This document shows, in pieces, positions 24,959-32,982 of a stretch of 64,000 bases of DNA; positions within the stretch are counted from its first letter, which is position 1; every line of letters begins with the position of its first letter. Made by a program: the position numbers and the translations under genes. The DNA lies in assembly GCF_003020585.1 (NCBI RefSeq), contig NZ_PXUE01000001.1:1-64000 (forward strand), given 5' to 3'. Origin of the DNA: Chryseobacterium aurantiacum. GTDB taxonomy: Bacteria; Bacteroidota; Bacteroidia; Flavobacteriales; Weeksellaceae. The notes under the pieces were generated by a model that was not told where the DNA came from, did not search any database, and saw only the letters and a list, made by a program, of their open reading frames with translations.

Positions 24959-26182
24959 TTATTGTACTGTTACACTGGCAAGGTCTTCCCAGAACATAGG
25001 ATAAGATTTTTCCACTACATTCTCATCCTCAATGTTAAGTTCCTTAATCAGGCAGAAAGGAGCAAAGCTCATAGCCATTCTATGATCCTGATATGTTCGG
25101 ATCGAAATATGCTCCTCTGGTTCCCCAAAACTTACAGAATCAATGGTTAGATCAGTAATTTTGGTATCAGTACCCAGTTTTTTCAGTTCATTATATAAAG
25201 CTTGAAGCCTGTCGGTTTCCTTTACCCTTAATGTTCCCAGTCCTGATATTTCAAAAGGTATTTGTAGTGCTGCGGCTGTTACGCAAAGCGTTTGGGCAAT
25301 ATCCGGGCAGTTATTCATGTCCAAAATGATTTTTTCAGGAAAAGAGAAGTCAGGTTGAGGTTCCAGTGTCAGTTTGTGTTCATCCTCAGAGAACGTTGTT
25401 TTAATTCCGAAGAAATCTTCGTAAATTTTTGCAATCGCAGAATCACCCTGAGTTGATGATTTGTAAAAGCTTTTCAGATGAATGGTTTCTCTTCCCAATG
25501 CACAGATTGAGTAGAAATAAGAAGCCGAACTCCAGTCGCTTTCAACCTCGTAACTTACCGTTGCAGTTTCAGTATCAGGATGGAAGGGTTCTACTTTAAT
25601 AGTATTGCCTTCAAAGCTGTTTTTAATTCCAAATCTTGTCAGAATATCAAGAGTCATTTCAATATAAGATCTTGATGTTACTTCACCTACAAGATGAATT
25701 TCCAGACCGTTTTCAAGTTTTCCTGCAATTAGCAGCAGAGAGGTAATAAACTGGCTTGAAATATGAGCAGGAACATTGACCGAAGTTTGAGTGATCTTTT
25801 TACCGGTGATTTTTAAAGGAGGAAAACCCTCGTTCTCCAGATATTCAATCTCTACACCAAGATCTACTAAGGCATTCACTAAATTCTTAATAGGTCTTTC
25901 TTTCATTCTTCCGGAACCGGTAAGTACAGTTGTTTTTCCCTCCTGAATTGAATAATAGGAAGTGAGAAAACGCATGGCCGTTCCCGCATGGTGGATGTCC
26001 ACCACCTCTGTGTTTTCAGATAATGCTTTCTTCAATAATTGGGTATCCTGAGAATTGGATAAGTTCCCGATTTTAATATTACTAAATAAACTTTCCAAAA
26101 TCAATAAACGATTCGAAATACTTTTCGAACCGCTGATTTGTACTGTCTTATTGCCTATTAATTTTGATTTTTCTAGCTTCAT
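24959..26182 (-). CDS. aroA: 3-phosphoshikimate 1-carboxyvinyltransferase (EPSP synthase)
   Basis: This enzyme joins phosphoenolpyruvate to shikimate-3-phosphate in the sixth step of the shikimate pathway, in the cytoplasm. The 407-residue protein carries the family motifs in order: SGSKSISNRLLILESLF at the N-terminus, GTAMRFLTSYYS near residue 63, SSQFITSLLLIAGKL, RVKETDRLQAL and YQDHRMAMSFAP near the C-terminus. It is somewhat shorter than the roughly 430 residues of the enterobacterial enzyme. PEP-site Lys and Arg residues in the SGSKSISNR and DHRMAM motifs are intact. A 12-bp inverted repeat lies just upstream, between it and the MazG-like gene, which is on the same strand. Confidence 0.97.
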   Translation of the reverse strand: MKLEKSKLIGNKTVQISGSKSISNRLLILESLFSNIKIGNLSNSQDTQLLKKALSENTEVVDIHHAGTAMRFLTSYYSIQEGKTTVLTGSGRMKERPIKNLVNALVDLGVEIEYLENEGFPPLKITGKKITQTSVNVPAHISSQFITSLLLIAGKLENGLEIHLVGEVTSRSYIEMTLDILTRFGIKNSFEGNTIKVEPFHPDTETATVSYEVESDWSSASYFYSICALGRETIHLKSFYKSSTQGDSAIAKIYEDFFGIKTTFSEDEHKLTLEPQPDFSFPEKIILDMNNCPDIAQTLCVTAAALQIPFEISGLGTLRVKETDRLQALYNELKKLGTDTKITDLTIDSVSFGEPEEHISIRTYQDHRMAMSFAPFCLIKELNIEDENVVEKSYPMFWEDLASVTVQ

Positions 26183-26211
26183 TATTTCTTCGGATTTAAG
26201 AAGTAAGGAAC

Positions 26212-26255
26212 CAGATAACAGATATCAGAGTTTACGATCCGAGATCTGTTATCTG
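26212..26255. repeat. Inverted repeat upstream of aroA
   Basis: CAGATAACAGAT (26212-26223) pairs exactly with ATCTGTTATCTG (26244-26255) across a 20-nt spacer. It fills most of the gap between the MazG-like gene and aroA. The arms use the same CAGAT-type words seen at 53616-53645 after rpsI, which suggests a dispersed intergenic element. It could also end the upstream transcript, though no T run follows closely. Confidence 0.6.
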
Positions 26256-26265
26256 AGAACTTTCT

Positions 26266-26592
26266 CTATTTTAATTTTTCATTATTCTGATGCCGATCTT
26301 TATCACGGTCAGTTTTAATCTTCATTTTCTTGTCGAATGCTTCCTGTAGATTCACTCCGGTCTGATTGGCCAGACATAGTGTTACAAAAAGTACATCTGC
26401 GAGTTCTTCTCCCAGGTCTTTGGTTTTGTCACTTTCCTTTTCACTCTGTTCACCATATCTTCTTGCGATGATTCTGGCTACTTCGCCTACTTCCTCAGTT
26501 AGCATGGCCATGTTGGTCAGCTCATTAAAATATCTTACACCGATGGTTTTAATCCACTCATCAACCTGTTGTTGTAGTTGGGTAATTTCCAT
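26266..26592 (-). CDS. MazG-like nucleotide pyrophosphohydrolase
   Basis: The 108-residue protein is a single MazG-type all-alpha NTP-PPase domain. The metal-binding glutamates are visible in TEEVGEVARIIARRYGEQ and the following DLGEELADVLFVTLCLANQ, which together give the EExxE...ExxD pattern. The family hydrolyses nucleoside triphosphates to monophosphates and pyrophosphate and may clean the nucleotide pool. Its ATG overlaps the stop of the upstream lipoprotein gene by one base (TAATG), so the two are translationally coupled. The two products have no obvious shared job. Confidence 0.9.
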   Translation of the reverse strand: MEITQLQQQVDEWIKTIGVRYFNELTNMAMLTEEVGEVARIIARRYGEQSEKESDKTKDLGEELADVLFVTLCLANQTGVNLQEAFDKKMKIKTDRDKDRHQNNEKLK

Positions 26593-28001
26593 TATTGATA
26601 AGCTCCAAGAGTAGGGTTAGTGGTTCTTGATACATTGACAATGTCAAAAGGTACAGTTCCCGCTACGGAAACATTTCCTTTTCCGATAGCCGGAGAAGTA
26701 GTTTTTACTCTTAAGTTCATTTTTGCCATAAAATAGTTCACAAACTCAGGTTCCACATTTCTAATTGTTTGTACGATATTCGTATTATTCTCAAAAGAGA
26801 AACCAGCTTCGGATGGACCGGAATATTTTATTAAACAATTTTGAATAAGATATTCAAACTGTTGTCCGGGTGTAGGTTCAAACTGAACAGAATTATCCCT
26901 GTCAGAGTAAATAATACTGTTTCTTATATTAAGCTGCTGTAAAGCGCCCTGTTCTATTTGGCCGGCATCATTTTTCCACTCATTCGTTGCAAAGACTCCA
27001 TTTCTGTCAAATGTTCCCATTGATTTGGAGTAGTTGGCAATTGTTGCATGAGTATAATTATGATTTCCTCCTTTGAAAATTCCAATACATGATAATCCAC
27101 AATTGTTCATCACAAGATTATTGGCATTCACCTTAGAATTTACAGCATAAATTCCGTACTCAAAGAAAGTATGGATAAATGAATTGGTGATGGAAGCATT
27201 GGTTTGCTTCATTTCCAGACCCCTTGTTCCGCCAAAGAGTCTTGCATGATTCATATTAAGGATAGAATTAGCCTCCATTCTTATGGAGTTCCAGTTTTTA
27301 GAAATAGTATCATAATAAGGGTCATTTCTGTCCCCACGAAGAATAACTTGGTTATCCTTTGTCCCATTAATATTTAAAACAGCATTGGAAGAGACTTTCA
27401 TTCCACTGTTTTTATGGAAATATACCTTGGTACCCGGATCTATATCTAAAGTTACATTAGAAGCAAGACTAAGATCCCCGTAGATAATTTTCGCTTTATT
27501 ATTAGTCCATGTGGTAGAACTGGAAATTATATTAGGATTGGTAGGAGTCTGAATAAAAAATTCTGCATCCTGAACGACTGAGAATAGGGTAACATGCTGC
27601 TGTCCGGTAGGTCCGGAAAAAAGAACCTTGTCCTCAGCAATGGCTTCAGGTCCTGTTGCCTGTGGTGCTATCTCCACATATATATAGAGACTGTCTTTTT
27701 TTCTCAAAGGAACATCCTTAAAATCATACCCTGGTTTTCCATCTACATTAATTCTATATAACGATGCTGCTCCTTTTTCAAGATTTACTCTTGGGATCAG
27801 AATATCTTTGTCTTCATTATTATATACCTTTACTACATAGGTTTCTGAACGTACCTGGTGATATACCGTGTCACAGAATACCGTGTCTCTTGAAAATCTT
27901 AACTCCTGCGAAGGAGCATCAAAGGTAATATCATCCTTATTACATGATACTGCAACAAGTAGCATCCAAAAAGAAAAAGCCAGTAATAATTTGAATTTCA
28001 T
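26592..28001 (-). CDS. Beta-helix-type lipoprotein, conserved in Bacteroidota
   Basis: The 469-residue lipoprotein has its lipobox at AVSC (Cys about 20). The first part (about 30-150) is beta-rich with an RDTVFCDTVYHQVRSETYVVKVYN segment and a VNLEKGAASLYRINVDG block. From about 160 to the end, repeated short strands rich in Asn, Ile, Val and Thr (for example NATVLNING-like SSNAVLNINGTKDNQVILRGD and later MNHARLFGGTRGLEM) suggest a right-handed parallel beta helix. No lyase catalytic residues can be assigned. It is anchored in a membrane and likely exposed outside the cytoplasm. The mazG-like gene follows with a one-base overlap. The divergent neighbour is rpmE2. Confidence 0.85.
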   Translation of the reverse strand: MKFKLLLAFSFWMLLVAVSCNKDDITFDAPSQELRFSRDTVFCDTVYHQVRSETYVVKVYNNEDKDILIPRVNLEKGAASLYRINVDGKPGYDFKDVPLRKKDSLYIYVEIAPQATGPEAIAEDKVLFSGPTGQQHVTLFSVVQDAEFFIQTPTNPNIISSSTTWTNNKAKIIYGDLSLASNVTLDIDPGTKVYFHKNSGMKVSSNAVLNINGTKDNQVILRGDRNDPYYDTISKNWNSIRMEANSILNMNHARLFGGTRGLEMKQTNASITNSFIHTFFEYGIYAVNSKVNANNLVMNNCGLSCIGIFKGGNHNYTHATIANYSKSMGTFDRNGVFATNEWKNDAGQIEQGALQQLNIRNSIIYSDRDNSVQFEPTPGQQFEYLIQNCLIKYSGPSEAGFSFENNTNIVQTIRNVEPEFVNYFMAKMNLRVKTTSPAIGKGNVSVAGTVPFDIVNVSRTTNPTLGAYQ

Positions 28002-28083
28002 CGAAATTAAAGTTTAAGTAAGTTCCAAATTTAACGAAAATACTTTGAATTTCTTATCAATAAAAAAATATTGGATTCAGTAT

Positions 28084-28113
28084 TTGGAAATTAGAAAAAA
28101 TGTTGTATTTTTG
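28084..28113 (+). promoter_or_regulatory. Promoter of rpmE2
   Basis: TTG (28084-28086), a 19-bp spacer and TATTTTTG (28106-28113) match the Bacteroidota housekeeping promoter (TTG, then TAnnTTTG) closely. The leader to the ATG at 28187 would be about 65 nt. Confidence 0.8.
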
Positions 28114-28186
28114 CAACCTAAAATTTAGCAGAGAAATATCCATTACTATTTCGAAAGCAAACTTAATTTTTTTAAAAAAAAGTATT

Positions 28187-28438
28187 ATGAAAAACGGAAT
28201 CCACCCAGAAAATTATAGACTTGTTGTTTTCAAAGATATGAGTAACGACGAGGTGTTTCTTTGCAAGTCTACTGCAGAAACAAAAGACACTATCGAGTTC
28301 GAAGGACAAGAGTACCCTCTAATCAAAATGGAGATCTCTTCAACTTCTCACCCTTTCTATACTGGTAAAGTGAAATTAGTTGACACTGCAGGTAGAGTTG
28401 ATAAGTTCATGAACAAATACAAAAAATTCGCTAAGTAA
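28187..28438 (+). CDS. rpmE2: 50S ribosomal protein L31 type B
   Basis: The 83-residue protein from the ATG at 28187 starts [19 protein letters not shown], typical of the zinc-free type B L31. The CxxC pairs of the zinc-binding type A form are absent, and only one Cys is present. The C-terminus KFMNKYKKF is also characteristic. L31 bridges the two ribosomal subunits. The frame is open for 29 codons further upstream, but that extension covers the promoter and has no ribosomal match, so I reject it. The gene is monocistronic with its own promoter and terminator. In many bacteria type B L31 replaces type A when zinc is scarce. Whether this genome also has type A is not visible here. Confidence 0.96.
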   Translation: MKNGIHPENYRLVVFKDMSNDEVFLCKSTAETKDTIEFEGQEYPLIKMEISSTSHPFYTGKVKLVDTAGRVDKFMNKYKKFAK

Positions 28439-28460
28439 TTTTTTGTACAATTAAAATATT

Positions 28461-28492
28461 AAAGTCTTCCAATTTTTGGGAGACTTTTTTTA
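28461..28492 (+). terminator. Terminator of rpmE2
   Basis: The stem AAGTCTTCC / GGGAGACTT (one G-U pair) with an AATTTTT loop is followed by a T run, 23 bp after the rpmE2 stop. Confidence 0.9.
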
Positions 28493-28503
28493 TTGTAAAT
28501 TTG
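28476..28503 (+). promoter_or_regulatory. Candidate promoter of the GlmU-like gene
   Basis: TTG (28476-28478), a 17-bp spacer and TAAATTTG (28496-28503) lie about 37 bp upstream of the ATG at 28540. The spacer is slightly short, and the -33 element overlaps the rpmE2 terminator. Confidence 0.5.
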
Positions 28504-28539
28504 TTAATCTAGATCTTTAAACCTTAAACTTAAAACTGA

Positions 28540-29703
28540 ATGATGCAATTAGTATTTTCAGACGCACAATATTGGGAAGACTTTCTTCCACTTACTTTTA
28601 CCAGACCAGTTGCAGCAATGCGATGTGGTATTCTTACATTTTCAGAAAGATGGCAGAAAATTCTGGAGAATACAGAAGTTTCTTATTTTACAGAAATGTA
28701 TCTGCAGGATAAATTTAAAGCCCCGGAAGAAAAGGAAAGTCTTTTTCTGGTTCCGAACTTTCTGCCTACAGAAACAGTAATTCAACAAATCAAGGATCTT
28801 AAACAAGGGGAAGCTTTGGTTTACGAAGATGAATTGGTGGCTGCAAAAATTAATATGAAAGGATTTTCTTTACATCAGATTGAAAAAATGACTGATATTA
28901 AAGAAGAACTTATTTTCTTTAAAAAACCAACCGACCTGTTTACCTATAACCATCACGCAATTGATTTTGACTTTGACCTGATTACCAAAGGAAGAACTTC
29001 GCAGGAATTATCTTCAACAAACGGATTTTTAGGTGATAAAAAAGACTTATTCATTGAAGAGGGGGCCCAAATTGAATTTTCAACATTGAATACCAAGACC
29101 GGTAAGATTTATATTGGTAAAAATGCAGAAGTTATGGAAGGGTGTAACCTCCGTGGACCGATCACACTGGGTGATGATTCTAAATTTAACCTGGGTTCAA
29201 AAATCTATGGGGCAACTACCATTGGGCCACACTGTAAAGTAGGAGGAGAGGTGAATAATATTATCATCTTCGGGTACACAAGCAAAGGACACGAAGGGTT
29301 TATAGGAAACTCAGTAATTGGCGAATGGTGTAATTTTGGAGCAGATACCAATTCTTCCAATCTTAAAAATAACTATAGCCATGTTAAGCTATGGAATTAT
29401 AGAACCAAGGCTTTCGAAGATACCGGATTGCAGTTTGCAGGTCTTGTTGTTGGAGATCATTCCAAAACAGCAATCAATACTCAATTGAATACAGGAACTG
29501 TGATTGGAGTTGCTTCCAATATCTTCAAACCTGGTTTTCCACCCAATCTTGTAGAGAATTTCTCATGGGGAGGATTAAAGGATGATGAAAGATTCCGACT
29601 GGATAAAGTTTATGAGGTGGCTGAAAGAGCAATGGCAAGACGGAAAGTCCCTTTAACAGAGGAGGATAAGGCTATTCTGAAACATATTTTTGATACGTAT
29701 TAA
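28540..29703 (+). CDS. GlmU-like putative sugar nucleotidyltransferase with left-handed beta helix
   Basis: The 387-residue protein starts MMQLVFSDAQYWEDFLPLTFTRPVAAMRCGILTFSERW in segments, the signature of the Bacteroidota GlmU-family paralogue with a diverged nucleotidyltransferase domain. The second ATG may be the true start. From about residue 170 to 330 there are hexapeptide repeats (KIYIGKNAEVMEGCNLRGPITLG, then SKIYGATTIGPHCKVGG) forming a left-handed beta helix, as in acyl- and acetyltransferases. It could activate a sugar-1-phosphate with a nucleoside triphosphate, acylate a sugar nucleotide, or do both. Substrate is unknown. The gene is monocistronic and followed by a strong hairpin. 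Confidence 0.88.
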   Translation: MMQLVFSDAQYWEDFLPLTFTRPVAAMRCGILTFSERWQKILENTEVSYFTEMYLQDKFKAPEEKESLFLVPNFLPTETVIQQIKDLKQGEALVYEDELVAAKINMKGFSLHQIEKMTDIKEELIFFKKPTDLFTYNHHAIDFDFDLITKGRTSQELSSTNGFLGDKKDLFIEEGAQIEFSTLNTKTGKIYIGKNAEVMEGCNLRGPITLGDDSKFNLGSKIYGATTIGPHCKVGGEVNNIIIFGYTSKGHEGFIGNSVIGEWCNFGADTNSSNLKNNYSHVKLWNYRTKAFEDTGLQFAGLVVGDHSKTAINTQLNTGTVIGVASNIFKPGFPPNLVENFSWGGLKDDERFRLDKVYEVAERAMARRKVPLTEEDKAILKHIFDTY

Positions 29704-29715
29704 TCTAATTATAAT

Positions 29716-29747
29716 AAAAACTTCAATTTTTTTTGAAGTTTTTTTAT
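29716..29747 (+). terminator. Terminator of the GlmU-like gene
   Basis: AAAAACTTCAA (29716-29726) and TTGAAGTTTTT (29733-29743) form an 11-bp stem with a T-rich loop and a T run downstream. Confidence 0.88.
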
Positions 29748-29802
29748 TTTTGATGTAATAGATTTGAAACAGCAGTTGTCTTACCTATAAGAAACAAAAC
29801 TC

Positions 29803-30312
29803 ATGACCCAAGAAACTTTCAAGAATACGGTGTTTATTCTCAAAGACGAGATGTATCGTTTTGCGAAGCGATTCGTCATGAGTAGTGATGAGGCAGAAGA
29901 TGTAGTACAGGATCTTATGATGAAGTTCTGGCAGAAAAGGGATGAACTTGAGCAATTTGGAAACTTTAAATCCTATGCGCTGAAGTCTGTTCGTAATGAA
30001 TGCCTGAACCGGCTGAAGCATCACGATGTGAAGATAGGCTTTGCGGATATGCAACTTCATCGGTCAGAGCTTTACAGTATGGACGTTGATAATCTTAAGG
30101 ACTATATCATAGGATTTATCAACCAGCTCCCCGAAAAACAGAAGATGGTTATCCACTTGAAAGATGTAGAAGAGTATGATGTTTCCGAAATTTCTGAAAT
30201 GCTGGAAATGGAGGAAAATGCAGTAAGGGTAAACCTTATGCGAGCGAGACAAAAAGTAAAAGAACAAATCTCACAACTGATGAGCTATGAAAAAAGATCA
30301 ATTACAAGATAA
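29803..30312 (+). CDS. ECF-family RNA polymerase sigma factor
   Basis: The 169-residue protein has sigma region 2 (about 15-75) with DEAEDVVQDLMMKFWQKRDEL, the core-binding and -10-recognition helices. Region 4 (about 108-160) has INQLPEKQKMVIHLKDVEEYDVSEISEML followed by an HTH helix ENAVRVNLMRARQKVKEQI. It directs RNA polymerase to a stress or envelope regulon. Its end overlaps the next gene by 26 nt. That gene encodes a single-pass membrane protein with the layout of an anti-sigma factor, so the activity is probably held at the inner membrane until a signal arrives. Confidence 0.95.
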   Translation: MTQETFKNTVFILKDEMYRFAKRFVMSSDEAEDVVQDLMMKFWQKRDELEQFGNFKSYALKSVRNECLNRLKHHDVKIGFADMQLHRSELYSMDVDNLKDYIIGFINQLPEKQKMVIHLKDVEEYDVSEISEMLEMEENAVRVNLMRARQKVKEQISQLMSYEKRSITR

Positions 30313-30958
30313 ATACAACGAAGTCTTCCGGGATATAAAGGAAGAAAAAATGGACTGGAGCTTTGAGGATTTTCTTCAGAAAGCAGAAAGTGCAGAACCC
30401 GAAGGAAATATAACTCCAATTATTCCATTGGAAGAACCGAAAAGACCCTCCTTTCCCAAATGGTTCTGGATGGCCGCTAGTGTAATGCTGGTCTTTGGGA
30501 TAGGGCTTTTCCTTAATAATAATTCTGAAGCAGATACTCAGGATAAAGAACAACTGGTGAAGAATGAAGTCTTAAGACAAAAATCCAGATTCATTGAAGA
30601 AAATAATGAACACCAGGAACAGGTAGCGGTTAACCACACCGATTCTATTTCAGGAACAAAAAAAGATTCCATATTTCAGGATAATCATGTAGCTGAAAAA
30701 GATGTTATGGATGAAATATTGCCAAAAAGAGGCAGGCTTAAAAAGGAAAGAAAGCCAAGATACGCGGATAATTCTCCTTTTAAAAACAATATGTCTAAAG
30801 ATTCTACAGGCTATGAAAATTCTTACGTTATTGTAAACGGAAAAAGAATTGACAATGTAGAAGAAGCAATTAATGTAACAAAATACTCATTTCAGATATT
30901 TGCAAATAACGTTAGTGAAAAATTGGCACAGCCTACGGTGGTAGACGATGATTATTAA
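30287..30958 (+). CDS. Putative membrane-bound anti-sigma factor
   Basis: The 223-residue protein has a cytoplasmic N-terminal part (about 1-65) of charged, helical character. One transmembrane helix follows (about 66-85, FWMAASVMLVFGIGLFL), then a highly charged low-complexity region. No canonical zinc-binding HxxxCxxC motif is present. Topology, 26-nt overlap with the sigma gene and size make anti-sigma function the best guess. The periplasmic tail ends with a small conserved-looking segment (YVIVNGKRIDNVEEAINVTKYSF). It is followed 48 nt later by the DUF4252/GIN gene, so the four genes 29803-32804 look like one unit. Confidence 0.8.
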   Translation: MKKDQLQDKYNEVFRDIKEEKMDWSFEDFLQKAESAEPEGNITPIIPLEEPKRPSFPKWFWMAASVMLVFGIGLFLNNNSEADTQDKEQLVKNEVLRQKSRFIEENNEHQEQVAVNHTDSISGTKKDSIFQDNHVAEKDVMDEILPKRGRLKKERKPRYADNSPFKNNMSKDSTGYENSYVIVNGKRIDNVEEAINVTKYSFQIFANNVSEKLAQPTVVDDDY

Positions 30959-31006
30959 TCAGAACAACAGTTGCCATCATTAACTTAAAAAAAATAAAAT
31001 TGACTC

Positions 31007-32287
31007 ATGAAAAAACTATTCATAATATTCGCTCTTGCTTTTTCCCATTTCTTTAATGTATATGGACAAAAAGATAAATTTGATCAGCTTTTTGACAAAT
31101 ATCAAGAGGTAGAAGGAGTAACCTCCATTAAGATTGCGAAACCAATGTTCGGGATGCTTAGCAGTCTCAATATTGATGACTCTCAGCTAGATCAGATTAA
31201 ACCGCTATTGTCAAAGATTAACGGACTTAAGATTCTGATCACCGAAAATCAGGAAAAGGGAAATACCGCTGAAGGGCGTAAGATTCAAACAAATATGTCT
31301 CAGCTAAGTAAAGATATTTCCTCTTACTTAAAGAATCTGAACTACAGCGAAATCATGTCGGTGAATAATGCCGGAGCTAAAGTGAAGTTTTTATCCGCAG
31401 AAGCTAAAAATGGAATTTTGGATGATTTGTTATTAAGTATTGACGGAGGAAGCGGGGAAAGTATTTTTGTAATGCTGGACGGAAAGCTTTCTATGGATGA
31501 TGTGAGCAAAATCATTAATTCCAGTGAAACCAAGAAGAATCCAATTTCCAGCACAAGAAATAATCTTACCTCAGATAATAATTCGTCTTACCTTAACGGG
31601 GAAGCGAGAAACGTAGGTGATTTTTCAGGGATTCGCGTAAGTACAGGTGTAAACGTAATCTTTAAACAAGAAAAACCAACCAGTGTAAAAGTGATTGCTG
31701 ATTCAGATAAATTAGAATACATTATTACCAAGGTGGAGAATGGTATTTTAAAAATTTATATTGATAATAAAGGGGTAAGAAATCTGAGATTCAAAAATCT
31801 AAGCGTTAACGTATCCTCTCCAAGAATGGAAGATATTGATGTGTCTTCTGGCTCTAACCTTACCATTGTAAACTCTATTCAGGAAAAAAACATGAAGATT
31901 GATGCTTCATCCGGTTCTAATATTACTGGTGATTTCAAAGTATCAAATGCGGCCACTATTTCAGTCTCTTCAGGTTCCAATATCAGAGCAGGAATTACAG
32001 CTGGAAATATTGATGTAAAAAGTTCAAGCGGCTCCAATATCAGTTTGAGTGGAAAAGCAGATTCCGGAACCATTGATATTAGCAGTGGAGCATTATGTAA
32101 AGCTGATGAGCTGAAGTTTACTTATCTTGAAACAGAAGCTACTTCCGGAGGAAATCTTAGCGTAAATGTGTCCGATAAACTAAAGGTAAGAGCCTCTTCC
32201 GGAGGATCTGTAAGATATAAAGGAAGACCTGAAATAGATGCAAATATTAGCAAAACCTCAGGAGGATTATTAAAACCAATGGACTAA
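31007..32287 (+). CDS. DUF4252 protein fused to a GIN (DUF2807) adhesin-head-like domain
   Basis: The 426-residue protein has a signal peptide (about 1-21). Residues about 23-175 match the DUF4252 pattern, with FDQLFDKYQEVEGVTSIKIAKPMF at the start and SIFVMLDGKLSMDDVSKIIN at the end. Residues about 200-415 form a GIN/DUF2807 beta helix with recurring SSGSN repeats (VSSGSNLTIV, ASSGSNITGD, VSSGSNIRAG, SSSGSNISLS). The DUF4252 domain recurs alone in the next gene. GIN domains occur in surface or periplasmic proteins of uncertain function. Association with an ECF sigma and anti-sigma gene suggests it is an output of, or an input to, envelope-stress sensing. Confidence 0.9.
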   Translation: MKKLFIIFALAFSHFFNVYGQKDKFDQLFDKYQEVEGVTSIKIAKPMFGMLSSLNIDDSQLDQIKPLLSKINGLKILITENQEKGNTAEGRKIQTNMSQLSKDISSYLKNLNYSEIMSVNNAGAKVKFLSAEAKNGILDDLLLSIDGGSGESIFVMLDGKLSMDDVSKIINSSETKKNPISSTRNNLTSDNNSSYLNGEARNVGDFSGIRVSTGVNVIFKQEKPTSVKVIADSDKLEYIITKVENGILKIYIDNKGVRNLRFKNLSVNVSSPRMEDIDVSSGSNLTIVNSIQEKNMKIDASSGSNITGDFKVSNAATISVSSGSNIRAGITAGNIDVKSSSGSNISLSGKADSGTIDISSGALCKADELKFTYLETEATSGGNLSVNVSDKLKVRASSGGSVRYKGRPEIDANISKTSGGLLKPMD

Positions 32288-32297
32288 AATCATCACC

Positions 32298-32804
32298 ATG
32301 AAAACTCTTAAAAACTTTTTTCTTGCTATCCTGACAATAGGAATGCTTCAATCCTGTATTGTTTCGGAAAAACCTAATATGGCTTTCTTTTCGAATTCTA
32401 AATATGACTTTAAAGGGGCTACATTTATGAGTATTAATGTACCCATGTTTTTAGCCAAATCCTATATTAAGAAATCTCTGAGAGAAAAAGGAAAAGATGA
32501 GGAAGCGATCAATCTTGTTAAAAAAACCTCTAAAATAAAACTGCTTACAGTTGCCAATGGTAATAAGCAAATGCTTCGTGACTATGCTCAATATTTGCAG
32601 GATAACCACTATGAGGAATGGGCTACCATAAAGCATGATGGAGATAATATCAATATTCGTGTAAAACAGGATGGGGATGCCATTAAAAATATGTTGATCA
32701 CCTTAGATTCTAATAGTAAAGAAATGGTATTTGTAGATGTAAAAGGAAACTTTACTCCTGATGATATTTCAAGAATGATTAGTTCTATTTCTGTGGATAA
32801 TTAA
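32298..32804 (+). CDS. DUF4252 lipoprotein
   Basis: The 168-residue lipoprotein has a lipobox at LQSC (Cys about 20) and a mature domain that matches the N-terminal domain of the preceding protein. It shares the late motif FVDVKGNFTPDDISRMISSI with the FVMLDGKLSMDDVSKIIN segment there. It starts 10 nt after the previous stop and is the last gene of the sigma, anti-sigma and DUF4252 cluster. The family is common in Bacteroidota next to ECF sigma genes, and its biochemical role is unknown. A terminator follows. Confidence 0.9.
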   Translation: MKTLKNFFLAILTIGMLQSCIVSEKPNMAFFSNSKYDFKGATFMSINVPMFLAKSYIKKSLREKGKDEEAINLVKKTSKIKLLTVANGNKQMLRDYAQYLQDNHYEEWATIKHDGDNINIRVKQDGDAIKNMLITLDSNSKEMVFVDVKGNFTPDDISRMISSISVDN

Positions 32805-32860
32805 TACAATTATAATAGAAAGCAAGTAGTTTCAGACATACTAAATTTATTTTGTAAAGG

Positions 32861-32888
32861 AAAACCGCTCTTAAAAAGGGCGGTTTTT
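32861..32888 (+). terminator. Terminator after the ECF sigma cluster
   Basis: AAAACCGCTC (32861-32870) and GGGCGGTTTT (32878-32887) form a stem with one G-U pair, followed by T residues. Confidence 0.88.
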
Positions 32889-32960
32889 CGATTTAACTTG
32901 TTGATTATTAATTTTTATTTAAACTATTAAAAATGATTTTCATATGTCATTAAAATAACC

Positions 32961-32968
32961 TAATTTTG
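32961..32968 (+). promoter_or_regulatory. -7 box of guaB
   Basis: TAATTTTG followed by CA lies 15 nt upstream of the guaB ATG and fits TAnnTTTG. No clear -33 TTG stands at the expected distance. Confidence 0.5.
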
Positions 32969-32982
32969 CAAAGAAAGTAAAG

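Noticed and set aside
28100..28186. Upstream extension of the L31 reading frame
   Set aside because: The extra 29 codons cover the promoter and leader and resemble no ribosomal protein. The canonical L31 start is the ATG at 28187.
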